A DNA stretch of 64,000 nucleotides from Azolla caroliniana (lineage: Eukaryota > Polypodiophyta), in contig JBHGNT010000010.1 of assembly GCA_043228905.1 (NCBI GenBank), positions 7,378,001 to 7,442,000 of the forward strand. Reading direction: 5' to 3'. Both the position numbers and the translations under genes were made by a program. The notes beneath the pieces are model-generated. The model ran no database searches. It was not told the origin of the DNA and saw only the letters and a list, made by a program, of their open reading frames with translations. Of this stretch, positions 52,319-63,257 are shown piece by piece (within the stretch, counting starts at the first letter, position 1; every line of letters starts with the position of its first letter).

Positions 52319-53112
52319 TTATCCAACATTGTTTCCATCTTTGTGGTTATCTCTTACATTTTCAGATTTATCCCTGTCTTCATTTTCACAATCTTCATCA
52401 ATTTCTACATTTTGTTTTGGGCTGTACCAACTACCCAACTCATCAAATATTACATCCTGACTTACCACAATCTTTTTTGTCAAAGGGTTATAGCATCTAT
52501 ACCCTTTTTGCTCCTCTGAATATCCAACAAAAATACATTTTTCAGCTTTTGGATCAAGCTTACTTCTTACCTCAGCAGGTACATGAACATAGGCAAGGCA
52601 TCCAAACACTTTTAAGTGTCCTAAACTCTACTTTCTGCCATAGAAACATTCTTCAGGAGTTACTTCTTGTACCCCAGATGTTATACACCTATTTAGAATG
52701 TAGTTTGCTGTGTTTACAACTTCTGCCCAGTAATACAATGGCATATTTTTCTCTTTCATTAATGCCCTTGCTATGTTCACCAAAGTTCTGTTTTTTCTCT
52801 CAGCTACTCCATTTTGTTGTGGAGTATATCTACATGTGAACTGTCTCCTTATTCCTTGATTGCATAGAAAATCAGAAAACTCATTTGAGAAGTACTCTCC
52901 TCCTCCATAAGATCTTAAACACTTTATTTTAGTTCCAACCTGCTTTTCTACCATGCATTTAAACTTACAGAAACAATCAAATACTTCACTTTTTTCTCTC
53001 ATGAAGTAAATCCATGTTTTCCTTGAGCAATCATCAATGAAAGTTACATAAAACTTACATCCACTAATTGATGCATTTTTTGTTGGTCCCCATACATCTG
53101 TATGACCTCCTC
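52319..53112 (-). pseudogene. copia G integrase
   Basis: The stretch reads HTDVWGPTKNASISG (first Asp), KIKCLRSYGGGEYFSNEFSD (the second Asp is Tyr), TPQQNGVAERKNRTLVNIAR (Glu kept), then MFGCLAYVHVPAEVRSKLDP and CIFVGYSEEQKGYRCYNPLT. A stop near 52626 and one at 52319 interrupt it. It is cut at about 53112. Confidence 0.92.
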
Positions 53113-53118
53113 CTACCT

Positions 53119-53163
53119 AGTGTCGGTTGTCTTCCCTTGCTCTCCTCTCCTCTCCTCTTTCCA

Positions 53164-53235
<72 letters not shown>

Positions 53236-53280
53236 ACACACATCTCTTCTGCTGCATAAAATCATATTCGATTCTTTACA
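53119..53280 (+). repeat. Tail of a family E LTR, 5' LTR of E2
   Basis: The segment matches the last part of the E1 5' LTR (CTCTCC-rich stretch, CA-rich tract, ATTCGATTCTTTACA). The CA tract has expanded to about 33 units at 53167-53233. With 49885-49931 it probably formed one LTR before copia G entered. Confidence 0.82.
53167..53233. repeat. (AC)n microsatellite
   Basis: About 33 uninterrupted AC units. The matching part of the E1 LTR has only a short ACACATACACATAACACA. The His-Thr ORFs across it are artefacts. Confidence 0.97.
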
Positions 53281-53291
53281 TGGTACCAGAG
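53281..53291 (+). promoter_or_regulatory. Primer binding site of copia E2
   Basis: TGGTACCAGAG matches the initiator tRNA-Met complement with one change. Confidence 0.9.
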
Positions 53292-53438
53292 CGATTTGGT
53301 TGCTTGATTTAGCTCATCCGCGTATGTTGTGTTCTACGCCGACATTCAATAAGAACTGGATCATCACTATCGTAGTGCCACTACATAGCTCGTGTTCAAG
53401 GAGAGAAGGAAAAGAAGAAGGAAATCTACATCGACATA

Positions 53439-54465
53439 ATGAATACTCAAATGGGGAGTGTTCTCCCTAGCGAGAAGTTGGACAAAAATAACTTTACATC
53501 TTGGGAGTACAAGATGCACCAATACCTTGTCGGCCAAGGCTATTAGGGCTACATTTAAGGAGCACAAGAAAACAAACCCGACCCAAAGGAGGATGACTAC
53601 TCAACATGGGGGCAAGCTGCAAACCAAGTGATGTATTTCTTGGAAACATGTGTCCATGATCACATGCTTGGCTACATTCGAGATGTCAAGACGCCAAAGG
53701 AAGATTTTTGCGGGCAACACAACCGCAAGAGAGCTTCAACTCTACCAAGAGTTGAACAACATCCAACAAAGGGATTTGTCCATCACAAGCTACACCTTGA
53801 AGATCAAGGAGCTTTGTGACTCACTTGGCTCAATAAGAGTCAAGGTGGAGGATGAAGAGATGGTGCAAATATGCCTAGGAGGCCTTGCAATGAGAATTGT
53901 CATTCTAGCAAGGGAGAATCCTCCCTCTTTCTTCTATCTTTAATCAATGTTGTTGGTTGAAGAAAATCATTATCGAACAAGGAGCAACACATCGGAAGGC
54001 CACACGCTCTACACACACTCGGACGGAGAAAGAGGATGCGGTCAAGCAAAAAAAGGCCGATCCGTCCAAGGACGAGGCGGACGGGATTCAACTTATGAAA
54101 ATAACTCCCAATTTTGGCAAGAAAACAGAAATAATATAGGAACGTTCGGAAGAAGGGGGAGCTTCCATGCCGGCCCAAGCCGACAAAACTCAATCGAATG
54201 TGGATATTGTAGCAAAATTGGCCACCATGAAGAAGAATGCTGGAAGAAGAAGCGTGAATCGGCTTCCACAAGCCGACAACTCACCAATTATGCCACCAAC
54301 TCCGACTATGAAGACCATGGGGGAATGTTCGTAATGAGACATAGAGCAAACTCTATGTTGACGTTTACTTCAACTAGTGCCTCAATTTTTGAAGACGTAT
54401 GGTTCGTCGACTCCGGTGCTTCGAGTCATATGACGTCTCATGAAGAATGGTTCCAAGACTTATGA
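53439..54465 (+). pseudogene. copia E2 gag and protease motif
   Basis: The start at 53439 gives MNTQMGSVLPSEKLDKNNFT. Stops at YGY-TAG-GYI-TAA and a deletion near 53710 damage the first half. The later frame has TARELQLYQELNNIQQRDLS and the complete knuckle CGYCSKIGHHEEEC (about 54199). The protease motif VWFVDSGASSHMTSHEEWF is intact. The frame ends at a TGA at 54463-54465. Confidence 0.88.
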
Positions 54466-55509
54466 GAGCTAGATCGACCCGGTTATGTCGAGACCGGAGA
54501 CAAAACTACTCATCCGATTCGGCATATTGGCAATGTCCCATTCGGAAAAGAGGGCAACCAAACATACATTAAGAATGTCTGGCATGTACTGACCATCACG
54601 AAGAATTTGGTCTCCATTGGCCAAATTGTGGAGCAAGGCATGCAAGCTCGATTCAAACAAGGTGGTTGCTTCATCGAAAAAGAGGGTTGACTCATCGCTT
54701 GTGGACGAAGAGAAGGTCAAATGTTCATTCTCGATTCACATGAGATGAAATCGGCCATATTTGCAAAAGGCACCAAAACCGACATCGACATAGAGCTATG
54801 ACATAAGAGAATCGGCCATATCAACCTGTCATCGGGAACCCGACCTTCAAAGAGGAAGAGATTGAAGGCGTATGTGCAACCTGTCAATTTAGCAAGCAAC
54901 ACTGATACCCATTCCCGAAAGAGAGGAATGTGAGAAAAGGCATACTTGATGTAATTCATTCTGATGTATGGGGACTGGCTCAGACGGGTACATTTGGCGG
55001 ATGCCAATATTACGTGAACTTTATTGATGACTTCTCTAGGCACACCTGGAACTACCCCATGTGGCAAAAGAGGGAAGTGTTTGGACACTTCCAAAAATTT
55101 AAGAATGAAGTCGAGAAAGCCATAGGTCGGCATGTCCGATGTCTTCGGTCAGATGGAGGCAAGCAAATACTTCTCCAATATTCACGACATACCTTCGACA
55201 AGAAGGAATCCAATGAGAATTTTTGTGTCAACATACGCCACAATAGAACAGAGTGGCCGAACACAAAAATCGGCACATCCTCGAAATAGCACGGGCCATG
55301 CTAAATGAGAAGCACATGCCGAAGTCATATTGAGTTGAAGTAGCAAATACTACCGTCTACTTGATGAATTGGTGCACAACATCTGAAGTGCACGAACTTA
55401 CCCCTCACGAGAAGTACTATGGGAAGAAGTTGGATATATCCCATGTAAGGATATTTGGCTCACTTGCATATGTGCAGATTCCTGGGGAAAAGCGGCAAAA
55501 GCTAGATCC
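54466..55509 (+). pseudogene. copia E2 protease end, pre-integrase and integrase
   Basis: It carries GYVETGDKTTHPIRHIGNVP, GQIVEQGMQARFKQGGCFIE, KRIGHINL, then integrase (DVIHSDVWGLAQTGTFGG, KAIGRHVRCLRSDGGKQILL) with the first two Asp. The block with the Glu is scrambled by a frameshift near 55180. The C-terminal part reads MNWCTTSEVHELTPHEKYYG and HVRIFGSLAYVQIPGEKRQK before the B2 insertion. Confidence 0.85.
55505..55509 (+). repeat. Target-site duplication of B2, left copy (GATCC)
   Basis: GATCC directly precedes the LTR terminus TGTTAAAG at 55510 and recurs at 61351-61355 behind the other LTR. Confidence 0.92.
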
Positions 55510-55613
55510 TGTTAAAGAAAACGTGCGGAAGGGTTAGACAGAACCGGCTCAGCCGGATAGCAATAGAGAATAAAAGGTTTAATGGAGAAGCTTAATACAC
55601 AAAGAGTATACGC

Positions 55614-55659
<46 letters not shown>

Positions 55660-55960
55660 ATAAAATCAATTCAAAATAACTCTAAAACTTTGTACATACA
55701 ATGTGCTATAACAACACTATTTATACAAAGTCCATAAAGGACTGACAGAAGTACTGACAGGTACTTCAATGCTCATACGAGCGACTGACACTAACTACGA
55801 GAAAATGATTACCTAGTAGTCTAGGCTACTACTAGGCTTCTGGTTCTCGCTCGAATCCGGCTCTCCGATCTGTTTCCCCGATCCGGTCATCCTTCCGAAT
55901 GCCGATCCGGCTCAAGCTTATTCAGCCGATCCGGATTCGGTTGAGCTTGCTCGCTCAACA
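55510..55960 (-). repeat. 3' LTR of copia B2
   Basis: The plus strand runs from TGTTAAAGAAAACGTGCGG to GCTCGCTCAACA. On the minus strand it starts TGTTGAGCGAGCAAGCTCAA, a hairpin. An (AG)n tract lies at 55619-55657. The tract next to it reads GCTTGAGGGTGAG (a G changed to T). Confidence 0.92.
55619..55657. repeat. (AG)n microsatellite
   Basis: About 19 AG units inside the B2 3' LTR. The 5' LTR has no tract of this length at the same place, so it expanded after insertion. Confidence 0.95.
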
Positions 55961-56399
55961 CTCACCCTCAAGCTCAACTTGAGGTTGGATTGTGGTGTGA
56001 GTGTCCGTGGCAACCGGTTCTTCAACATGGCTCCTTTTGGCGTTGTTCCGCCTTGCTCGCGCTCCTCGTCCGGTCCGGTCCTATTTGCTGCGACCCTTCT
56101 GTTTCTACGCACCTCGACCTCCTCGGTCGGCCTATCTGCACAACCGGCCCATTTCAACTCCCTTGTTGGTACGACTCCAGCACTTGTCGACCCGTCGGTT
56201 CCTTTGTGTTGGCGTCGACTTCCGCTGCGTCCGTGGGCGCTTGGCCTTTAGTTGATCCGGCTCCTCCGAATCCAACTATTGAAGCGAATCGGCTGTCTCG
56301 GATTCATTCACGCTCTTGTCCGACTCGGTGTTCTCCAACTCGTCTTCCGGTTTCAGACCCTTCACCACATCAGACCATGTCTGGTTCTTGGCTTTCTCC
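55961..56399 (-). other. copia B2 3' internal region
   Basis: It matches 46171-46434 of B1 in inverted form. It holds the second polypurine tract at its LTR edge. Minus-strand frames are short and broken. Confidence 0.75.
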
Positions 56400-57219
56400 T
56401 TCCGGTCGGCTCTATCCTTCTTGACTCAGTTGTTGCTGTCACTCGTTCCGACTTGTTCGGATGTGCCGACTTCCTTCGTCGACTCGGATTTCTTTTTCCT
56501 TTTGTTTCCCCCTTTGTTGGTTCTTCCCTTTCTTGTTCCTTGTCTGGTGCCGTGAGAAGTTTGTTTGCCTTTGCCCATTCTCCCCCTCAAGTATGGCACG
56601 TCGAGATGCTGAACACCAAGCATTTTGGTGAAGTGCTACAACTTGTCCGATCCGAGCGGTTTGGTGAAGAATGGCAACTTGCCGATCTATTTGAACATAC
56701 CAAAGTTCGACTTCACCGCTTAGGACCCACTCACGCACGAAGTGATAATGCACTTCTATGTGCTTTGTGTGAGCATGGAAGACGGGGTTCTTGGCATGCT
56801 GTATGCTGCTTATGTTGTCACAGTAGATTAGGATTGGGTTCGACACCTCGATCTGGAGATCTCACATCAGTCGCCGATGCCAGATGGCTTCATAGGTGGC
56901 ATTGGTAGCGCCCTGGTATTCAGCCTCAGTGCTCCACAGAGCCACTGTTGGCTGCTTTTTGCTGTTCCACGCAACAACTGCGCTACGAAGGGAAAACATG
57001 TACACGGAGGTGAATCGACGATCTGATGCATCACCAGTCTAGTCGGCATCTGTGTATCCGACTAGCTCTTCAACTATACCATGTCGGTATAATATTCCCT
57101 GGTCCTTCTTGCCGCTAACATACCAGAGTATCCCATGTGTGCATTGAAGGTGCTCAACGGTCGGTTTCTGCATGAACTGGCTGGCTGATCACTCCGACTG
57201 GATAACTGATGTCTGGTCA
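56400..57219 (-). pseudogene. copia B2 RNase H and lysine-rich tail
   Basis: The minus strand reads ILIYCDNISSIQHAKNPVFH and [20 protein letters not shown], then LGVQHLDVPYLRGRM with the Gln codon CAG kept. The tail follows (GRTNKGGNKRKKKSESTKEV) and matches B1 and B3. The RNase H N-terminal part is in broken frames between 56860 and 57210. Confidence 0.85.
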
Positions 57220-58303
57220 GGTGATTGTCAATTATATCAGGCTTCCGACTATTTGTCGGAACTGTATCTCATCGCAGGCTTGTCCGGAGTCGGGACGTAA
57301 CTTCTGGTTCCGGTCCAGGGGTGTAGAGATCGGTCGGCATTCCGTCATGCCGAACTAGTACAACATATTCAACACATAATGGCGTTGTGAGAGCAATATG
57401 TCGTTGGGGGTTCGGATCACCTCGATCCCAAGAAAATAATGAAGGTCCCCCAAGTCCTTCATCTCAAATGCGTCCGACAGTTGGGACTTCACTCGACCGA
57501 TATCAATGAGTCCGGGTCCGGTGATGACCAAATCATCTACATAAAGCAAAATGCAAACCGGACTGTTTGGACCGTTCTGGATGAACAATGAAGAGTCAGA
57601 TTTAGAGGTCACAAACCCCATCTTACGCAACCAATGCGTGATCTTCGCATTCCAAGCTTGAGGGGCTTGTTTTAGACTGTAAAGCAACTTCTTAAGCTGG
57701 CACACCACCGACTGAAAACCGGGGGGTTGGATCATATAGACCCGTTATTCAAGGACACCTTGAAGAAACACATTCTTCACGTCCATCTGGTGAAGATGCC
57801 ACCCCCTTGCCGTAGCAACCGCCAGTACCACACGAACCGTCGTTGTCTTCGCTACTGGAGTGAAGATCTCATCATAGTCGAGTCCGTGGGTTTGTGTGTA
57901 TCCCTTCGCCAGTAACCGGGCCTTGTACCGGTTAACCGAACTGTTGGCATTGTACTTTACCTTGTACACCCATTTGCAATCGATCGGTTTACAGTGTCAG
58001 GGAGGGTCAACAAGGTCCCATGGGTCGTTGGCATCGAGAGCCTGCATTTCTTCTTCCATACCGGCACGCCAATTTGCGTCCTTTGCCGCTTCTGCGTAGC
58101 TCCCCAACTCACGCACTTCCGCCACTTTGGTCATGTACGCATAGTGATGCGCCATGTACTCATTGTACCCGTACCGCGTAACGGGGTTCTTTTGGCGAGA
58201 AGACCGGCATACCTTGTCATCACCCGGTTTGGGGCCCTTCTTGGCCGGTTCGGACCAGAGTCTCCACTACTCGCCGGTTCTGCATCCGACTGGTCACTTT
58301 GAC
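57217..58303 (-). pseudogene. copia B2 reverse transcriptase
   Basis: Blocks are [77 protein letters not shown] and VCILLYVDDLVITGPG with both catalytic Asp. A stop lies near 57743. At 57217-57219 a TGA stands at the codon where B1 also has TGA. Confidence 0.9.
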
Positions 58304-59904
58304 CTAGTCGCTCGTTCGGTCCACTCAACCGAAACAATTCCGGACTCTCTTCTAGAGTCTCAAGCTCGTCATCTTCTATCTGGACCGGTTCAGGCTCATT
58401 GGCCTCATCTTCCAGAATCGGGTCTAAGTTGGAAGTTGGAGTTGGTAGAGAGTACCATGATGCCGTCTCATTGAACTCAACATCTCGGCTTACTCGAACC
58501 TGCTTAGTTTGGGGGTTATAACACTTATACCCCTTTTGCTCATGTGAGAAACCGACTAGGATGCACTTCTCCTACTTCGGATCTAGCTTCTTCCGCTTCT
58601 CATTTGGTACATGCACATATGCTATGCTACCGAATATCCGAAGGTACCTCAAATTCGGCTTCCGCCCGAAATACAACTCATGTGCTGACACCTTGTCTCT
58701 AATCCGGTTTTGGATGTAGACGGCCGAACAAACCGCCTCAGCCAAGTAGAATTGGGGCATGCTCTTCTCCTCTAGCATTGCCCTTGCCGCATCAACAATC
58801 GACCAGTTCTTCCTCTCGGCCACACCATTTTGTTCCGGTGTGTATCGGCAGCTGAATTCTCTCCGAATTCCGTTCTATTACAGATAACTATTGAATTGGT
58901 CAGCAAAGTATTCTTTTCCACCATCCGACTGCAGGCACTTGATCTTCCTCTCCGTTTCCCGTTCAACTAAGCTTTGAAGTTTCGATGAGGTAGATCCATG
59001 TGTGCCGGCTATAGTCGTTCATGAAGGAGACGAAATATCGGCTCTCGCCAAGACTTACGGTCTGCACCGGTTCCCATACATTCGGATGTATTAGATCAAG
59101 CTTGTTACGGCTTTAATTTCATTCGGTGGGGAATGGAACCCGGTGTTGCTTCCCGAGTTGGTAGGCTTCACAAATTTTGGCTTTCCGGCCACTAAATTTC
59201 GGCAAACCGAAAATAACTTGTTTTGATTGCAGGTCCTGAAGCCTCCAGTAGTTGATGTGGCCGATCCGCTTGTGCTACAGGTCAATGTCCGACTCGACCT
59301 TCTGCCCTTTCGCAAACATAGCGGTGCCGACGTCATTAGTGTTGAGGATGAACATCCTCCCATCTCTACGCCCTTGCGCGATTATTTGGCCTTCTTCCTC
59401 GATGAAGCACCCGAGGTGCGTTAAACACACATGCATTCCCTGGTCGACGATTTCTCCAACCAACACTAGGTTTTTTATGATAGTTGGAACGTGTAGGACG
59501 TTCATTAGCTTCCTGTTTTGTCTGACATGGCTTAGAGGGACTTCTTTGACATGCACAATCGGGTGAGTGGTATCGTCTCCGGTTTCGACAATCCCTGGTT
59601 GTTCCGGTTTCTCCAAAACAGAGAACCACTCTTCATGGCTCTTCATGTGGTTCGACGCTCTGGAATCAACGTACCATACTTCCTTCGATTTGGAAGTAGT
59701 CTTCTGCATCGAGTAAGCCTTGTGCTTCATCACAAAGGCTGGCCCTTTACTGGATTTGCTGGTTGCGGATCCTTCCGATCCTTCTGCATAGTGCGAGCTT
59801 TGTCGGTTTTCCCGGCCGGTTTTGCCGGATCCGGGTTTGTCCGAATCGGTGCGCTTCTTCAAGCACTTGCTTTCCCTGTGGCCCTTTTGCCACAGTACTA
59901 GCAT
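58304..59904 (-). pseudogene. copia B2 protease, pre-integrase and integrase
   Basis: The frame at 59275-59904 carries the damaged knuckle (GHRESKCLKKRTDSDKPG), protease VWYVDSRASNHMKSHEEWF with D-S-R in place of D-S-G, and IVDQGMHVCLTHLGCFIEEE. Pre-integrase follows (KRIGHINYWRLQDLQSKQ). Integrase shows AERKNWSIVDAARAMLEEKS and HELYFGRKPNLRYLRIFGSI. Frameshifts separate the parts near 59270, 58970 and 58830. Confidence 0.87.
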
Positions 59905-60692
59905 TCCGTTTCGGACTTTCCTTGCCGGTTCCAGGTGCCGCTTTGACTCCCCCTACTTGTGGAGTGTCTGGGACTGCTGTCGGCACTACCTCTATGCCTT
60001 CGGTCCTGCTCTTGCTGGCCGCCTCCATTGCATGCCGACCCACCTTGTCCACCACGTCCATGGGGCCGATCTATCTCCGTGTACAACATCCGGCCGTCTG
60101 ATTGAGTGGTCCTAGACCCACTCGTGTGGTTTTCTTCGACCATCAACATTGATTGCAAGTCGAAGAAAGACGGTGGTTTCTCTCGTGTGAAAATCGCTCT
60201 CCAGATTTGCCCGTACCTTTGCGCTAGACCACCAAGGCAGATTTGTACCATCTTGTCTTTGTCCACTGTCATGTTGATGGACACAAGTGCGCCACAAATC
60301 TCCTTTATCTTGGTGGTGTAATCCGTAACCGACATGTCTCTTTGCCGGATGTTGTTCAGATCCTATCGGAGCTGCAACTTACGGGTTGTGGTACTTGTGG
60401 CGAAAATCTTCCTCAGATTTCCCTAGGCCTCCTTCGGCGTTTTTGCATCCTTTATGTAGCCGAGCATCTAGTCGTGCACACAGGACGCAAGGTAGTACAA
60501 TACTCGGCTCGCTCCTTGCTCCCATATCAGGATGTCCTCGTGTGCCGGCTCTGGTGCTATCTCGTTCGTTCCTTCCACGAAGCTCCAATATCCATGCCCT
60601 AGCAGGTATTGGTGCATCTTGTATGACTAGGACGTGTAGTTCCTCTGGTCAAGCTTCTCTTTTGGAAGTGAACTGACCATTCATCTGTCCAT
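59898..60692 (-). pseudogene. copia B2 gag
   Basis: The ATG at 60690-60692 matches the B1 gag start, but a TGA replaces the fourth codon. The TAG at 60363-60365 sits at the same codon as the B1 TAG at 41838. From there the frame reads MSVTDYTTKIKEICGALVSI and MVQICLGGLAQRYGQIW, then a Gly/Arg-rich tail. Confidence 0.87.
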
Positions 60693-60786
60693 ATCTTCTC
60701 TTTGTTTGTTGTTACCGAGTTTTAGGGTTTGTCTACGAAAGCAAGTGTCGGTTGCGGAGGTTCTCAACCGTCTCGCTCTGATACCA

Positions 60787-61350
60787 TGTTAAAGAAAATG
60801 TGCGGAAGCGTTAGAAAGAATCAGCTCAGCCGGATAACAACAAAGAATAAGTGGTTTAATGGAGAATGTTAATACACAGAGAGTATACATGGGAGAGACA
60901 CACACGGAGACAAAAAGAGAGAGCAGAACATAAACTCAATTCAAAATAACTCTAAAACTTTGTACAGACAATGTGCTATAACAACACTATTTATACAAAG
61001 TCCATAAAGGACTGACAGGTACTTCAATGCTCATACGAACGACTGACACTAACTACGAGACAATGATTACCTAGTAGTCTAGGCTACTACTAGGGTTCCG
61101 GTTCCCGCTAGTGAAATATAACTAATGATATACAGTTGTACATCCAAAACAACCCTAAAAAGATGTGATCCCAAGCGGATACCTGGCAAGTACCCCCTTA
61201 TACCGAATCTGGCTCTCTGATCCGTCTCCTCGATCCGGCCAGTTGTTTCCGAATACCATCCGGATACCGATCCGGCTCATCCTTCCGGATGCCAATCTGG
61301 CTCAAGCTTATACAACCGATCCAGATCCAGTTGAGCTTGCTCACTCAACA
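60787..61350 (-). repeat. 5' LTR of copia B2, with internal insertion
   Basis: It matches 55510-55960 but is 113 bp longer. An unmatched segment runs from about 61109 to 61199 (ATATAACTAATGATATACAG and onward). A duplicated CATCCGGATACC-type phrase lies near 61255. The outer end CACTCAACA is followed by GATCC. Confidence 0.88.
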
Positions 61351-62345
61351 GATCCCAAATTGGGGAAGTGTATCCTCGTAGGGTACTCACTAGAGAAAAA
61401 TAGGTACAAGCGCTTGACCCCTCTACTCGAAAGGTTCGTGTAGGTTGGGATGTCATCTTTGACCAATCGGCATCATGGTACAAACCTGAGCTGACTTCTC
61501 TTGAACAATTTCTAATCGACCCGAACTTGGCCAACCAAGAGATAGAAGACGAAGATCAACTAAGGCATATGTTCAAAGAATGTCCGATCATGACCAGTCT
61601 CAGTGGGCCACAAGAGCCCCCAAGTGACCAAAGCACATCTCGGCCAAGTCCAAAGATGGACAAAGGCAAGCCAAAATGCCAGAATATGAAGACGATCAAT
61701 TCGATGGCAACAAATCAATTCACTCACTCGATAGTGAGTTCAGTGGTTTTGATTTACTCATCATGAGCACAAACACATGGAGTCGACTATGAAGAGACCT
61801 TTGCCCCGGTGGCAAAGATAATGACTATGTGGAATGTGATTGCATTTGCAGTGGCGAATGGGTGGCACCTCCACCAAATGGACATCAAGAATGCCTTTCT
61901 TCAAGGAAAATTAGAAGAGGAGGTGTAAATGGTACAACCACCCGATTTCAAATAGAGGATTCATTCGAAAGCAGTTTGTGGCAACTAAAGAAGCCACTCT
62001 ACGACATTAAACAAGCACCCGACGCTTGACATTTGAAGATAACACAATGTCTTCATCGAATCGGCTTTACAATGTCAAAATCCGACAACTCCTTGTACGT
62101 ACGAAATGACTCTGGAACCCTGATTGTCATCATCCTATACGTGGATGATTTGGAGGTGAAAGTCTACTCGACATCAACAAGGAGGTCAAGTCCCTCCTCT
62201 CTGAAAAATTCGAGATGACTGACATGAAGGAGCTGCATTACTTCTTTGGCATCGAGGTAATTTGAACTCCAGCTGGCATTATGATCTCCGAACGACACAA
62301 CATCCTCTACTTGTTATACAAGTTCGGGATGACTGAGTGTAAATA
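61351..62345 (+). pseudogene. copia E2 integrase end and reverse transcriptase, second part
   Basis: It starts PKLGKCILVGYSLEKNRYKR, joining the DP of the left part. A TAG follows at 61441. The linker (HMFKECPIMTSLSGPQEPPS) is short, and a deletion removes RT from the linker to the FAPVAKI block at about 61800. RT then reads [31 protein letters not shown] and VIIILYVDDLEVKVYS with the Asp pair. Confidence 0.87.
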
Positions 62346-62645
62346 TGTGGTTGTCATGATATGGCAAGACTCGAACCCATGACCTTATGTTATATGGGTC
62401 GAGCTCTTGACCATTATACCATTTATTGTAATACGTAGAATATCACCCAATCACTGTCAACCATGATTCTAGAGTCGTCAAAAAGGTTTAATACGTGGCG
62501 AAACCAAAAACAGATTAATGAAGTATTTGTGATGTTGATTTCTATGCGTAGTGTCTTCCCCCACGCTCACCCGCGAAATCATACGTAGTTTTTAATTTTG
62601 TAGGCTCAGTCTTCCACTTCTTACTAAAACCTATTAGTACATATG
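62346..62645. other. Spacer with a tRNA-like patch
   Basis: On the minus strand 62346-62420 has GGTATAATGGTCAAGAG and GGGTTCGAGTCTTGCC, with the look of tRNA A and B boxes, but I see no foldable acceptor stem. The remaining 220 bp show no gene, LTR end or repeat. It separates copia E2 from the plastid-derived DNA. Confidence 0.5.
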
Positions 62646-62699
62646 GTTGTAGCATTCGAGGTTGCGCGAATCGTGGATACACGACCGAAGGACTTGTTC

Positions 62700-62925
62700 C
62701 CGAATCGAAGACATAATCATAGCCGAACCTGAAGCATATATAGCATTTGCTAGTAAAAGAGTGATCGAACAGATGTCACGCCAAAAAATACCTGACGGTT
62801 TTCAATCGGCTGAATCTTTATTTGATAATGGACTACTTGATTTGATTGTACCACGTAACCTCCCGAAGGGTGTTTTAAGCGAGACAGATTTCATTCAATT
62901 CTTCTATCCCAATGGTATCTCAGAA
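62700..62925 (+). pseudogene. accD: Plastid accD fragment (acetyl-CoA carboxylase beta subunit, C-terminus)
   Basis: The frame reads [20 protein letters not shown], then [20 protein letters not shown] and [11 protein letters not shown], the conserved C-terminal carboxyltransferase segment of plastid AccD. That protein helps form malonyl-CoA for fatty acid synthesis in plastids. Upstream sequence does not match accD, and downstream it changes after about FIQFFYPN. Only some 75 codons are present, so this is a nuclear plastid-DNA fragment and not a gene. Confidence 0.88.
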
Positions 62926-62991
62926 TATTATTTTGGCTTCTTCACTCCATATTTTAGGGTGGATCTGTCGGTTAGTCGGAGACCTCCCTCC

Positions 62992-63025
62992 GAACTGCAC
63001 GTACGACTCTCATCGAATACAGCTT
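62992..63025 (-). other. Group II intron domain V-like hairpin (unnamed organelle intron)
   Basis: The minus strand over 34 nt begins AAGCTGTATTCGATG and ends CGTACGTGCAGTTC. It folds as a 7-bp basal helix, a short bulge and an upper stem with GAGA loop, the plan of group II domain V. I cannot name the host gene. Confidence 0.6.
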
Positions 63026-63257
63026 TCCATATGATTGAATAGAAACTACTAAAGTGACTTTCTTTTTCAATCACTTCAACCTTAGTGATCATATTTACTC
63101 ATTCTGCATTGAGTATCCGTTTCTTCCTCATCATTCTAAAGATAATAGAAAAAAAAAAAGTTTAGGGATGGAAGAAATAAAATCTTGCATTTCAGTTATC
63201 TTACTCAAAATGTCCGTGGGTTTATTGATCCAATTACCGAACGTTCACAAAACAAAA

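Larger units (their letters stand above)
49932..53112 (-). mobile_element. Ty1/copia element G, 5' truncated
   Basis: The minus strand carries the 3' LTR, polypurine tract, RNase H, RT and integrase to the first integrase Asp. Gag, protease and 5' LTR are gone. It is AT-richer than its neighbours and has long open frames, so it looks young. It lies in what appears to be the shared middle LTR of E1 and E2. Confidence 0.88.
55510..61350 (-). mobile_element. Ty1/copia element B2, full length with 5-bp TSD
   Basis: It is the only copia copy here with both LTRs, primer site, all pol domains, both polypurine tracts and a perfect target duplication. On the minus strand: 5' LTR 60787-61350, primer site about 60772-60786, gag from 60692, protease-integrase, RT, RNase H with tail, then 3' LTR 55510-55960. 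Stops and frameshifts are numerous, including two stops shared with B1. Confidence 0.93.
53119..62345 (+). mobile_element. Ty1/copia element E2, split by B2, 3' truncated
   Basis: Primer site, gag, protease and integrase run to 55509. B2 interrupts after EKRQKLDP, and the frame resumes at 61351 with KLGKCILVGYSLEKNRY. RT follows and stops inside the thumb at about 62345 (FGMTECKYV). No RNase H or 3' LTR is present. Confidence 0.88.

Noticed and set aside
53068-53312. ORFs encoding His-Thr repeats
   Set aside because: They are translations of the (AC)n microsatellite inside an LTR.
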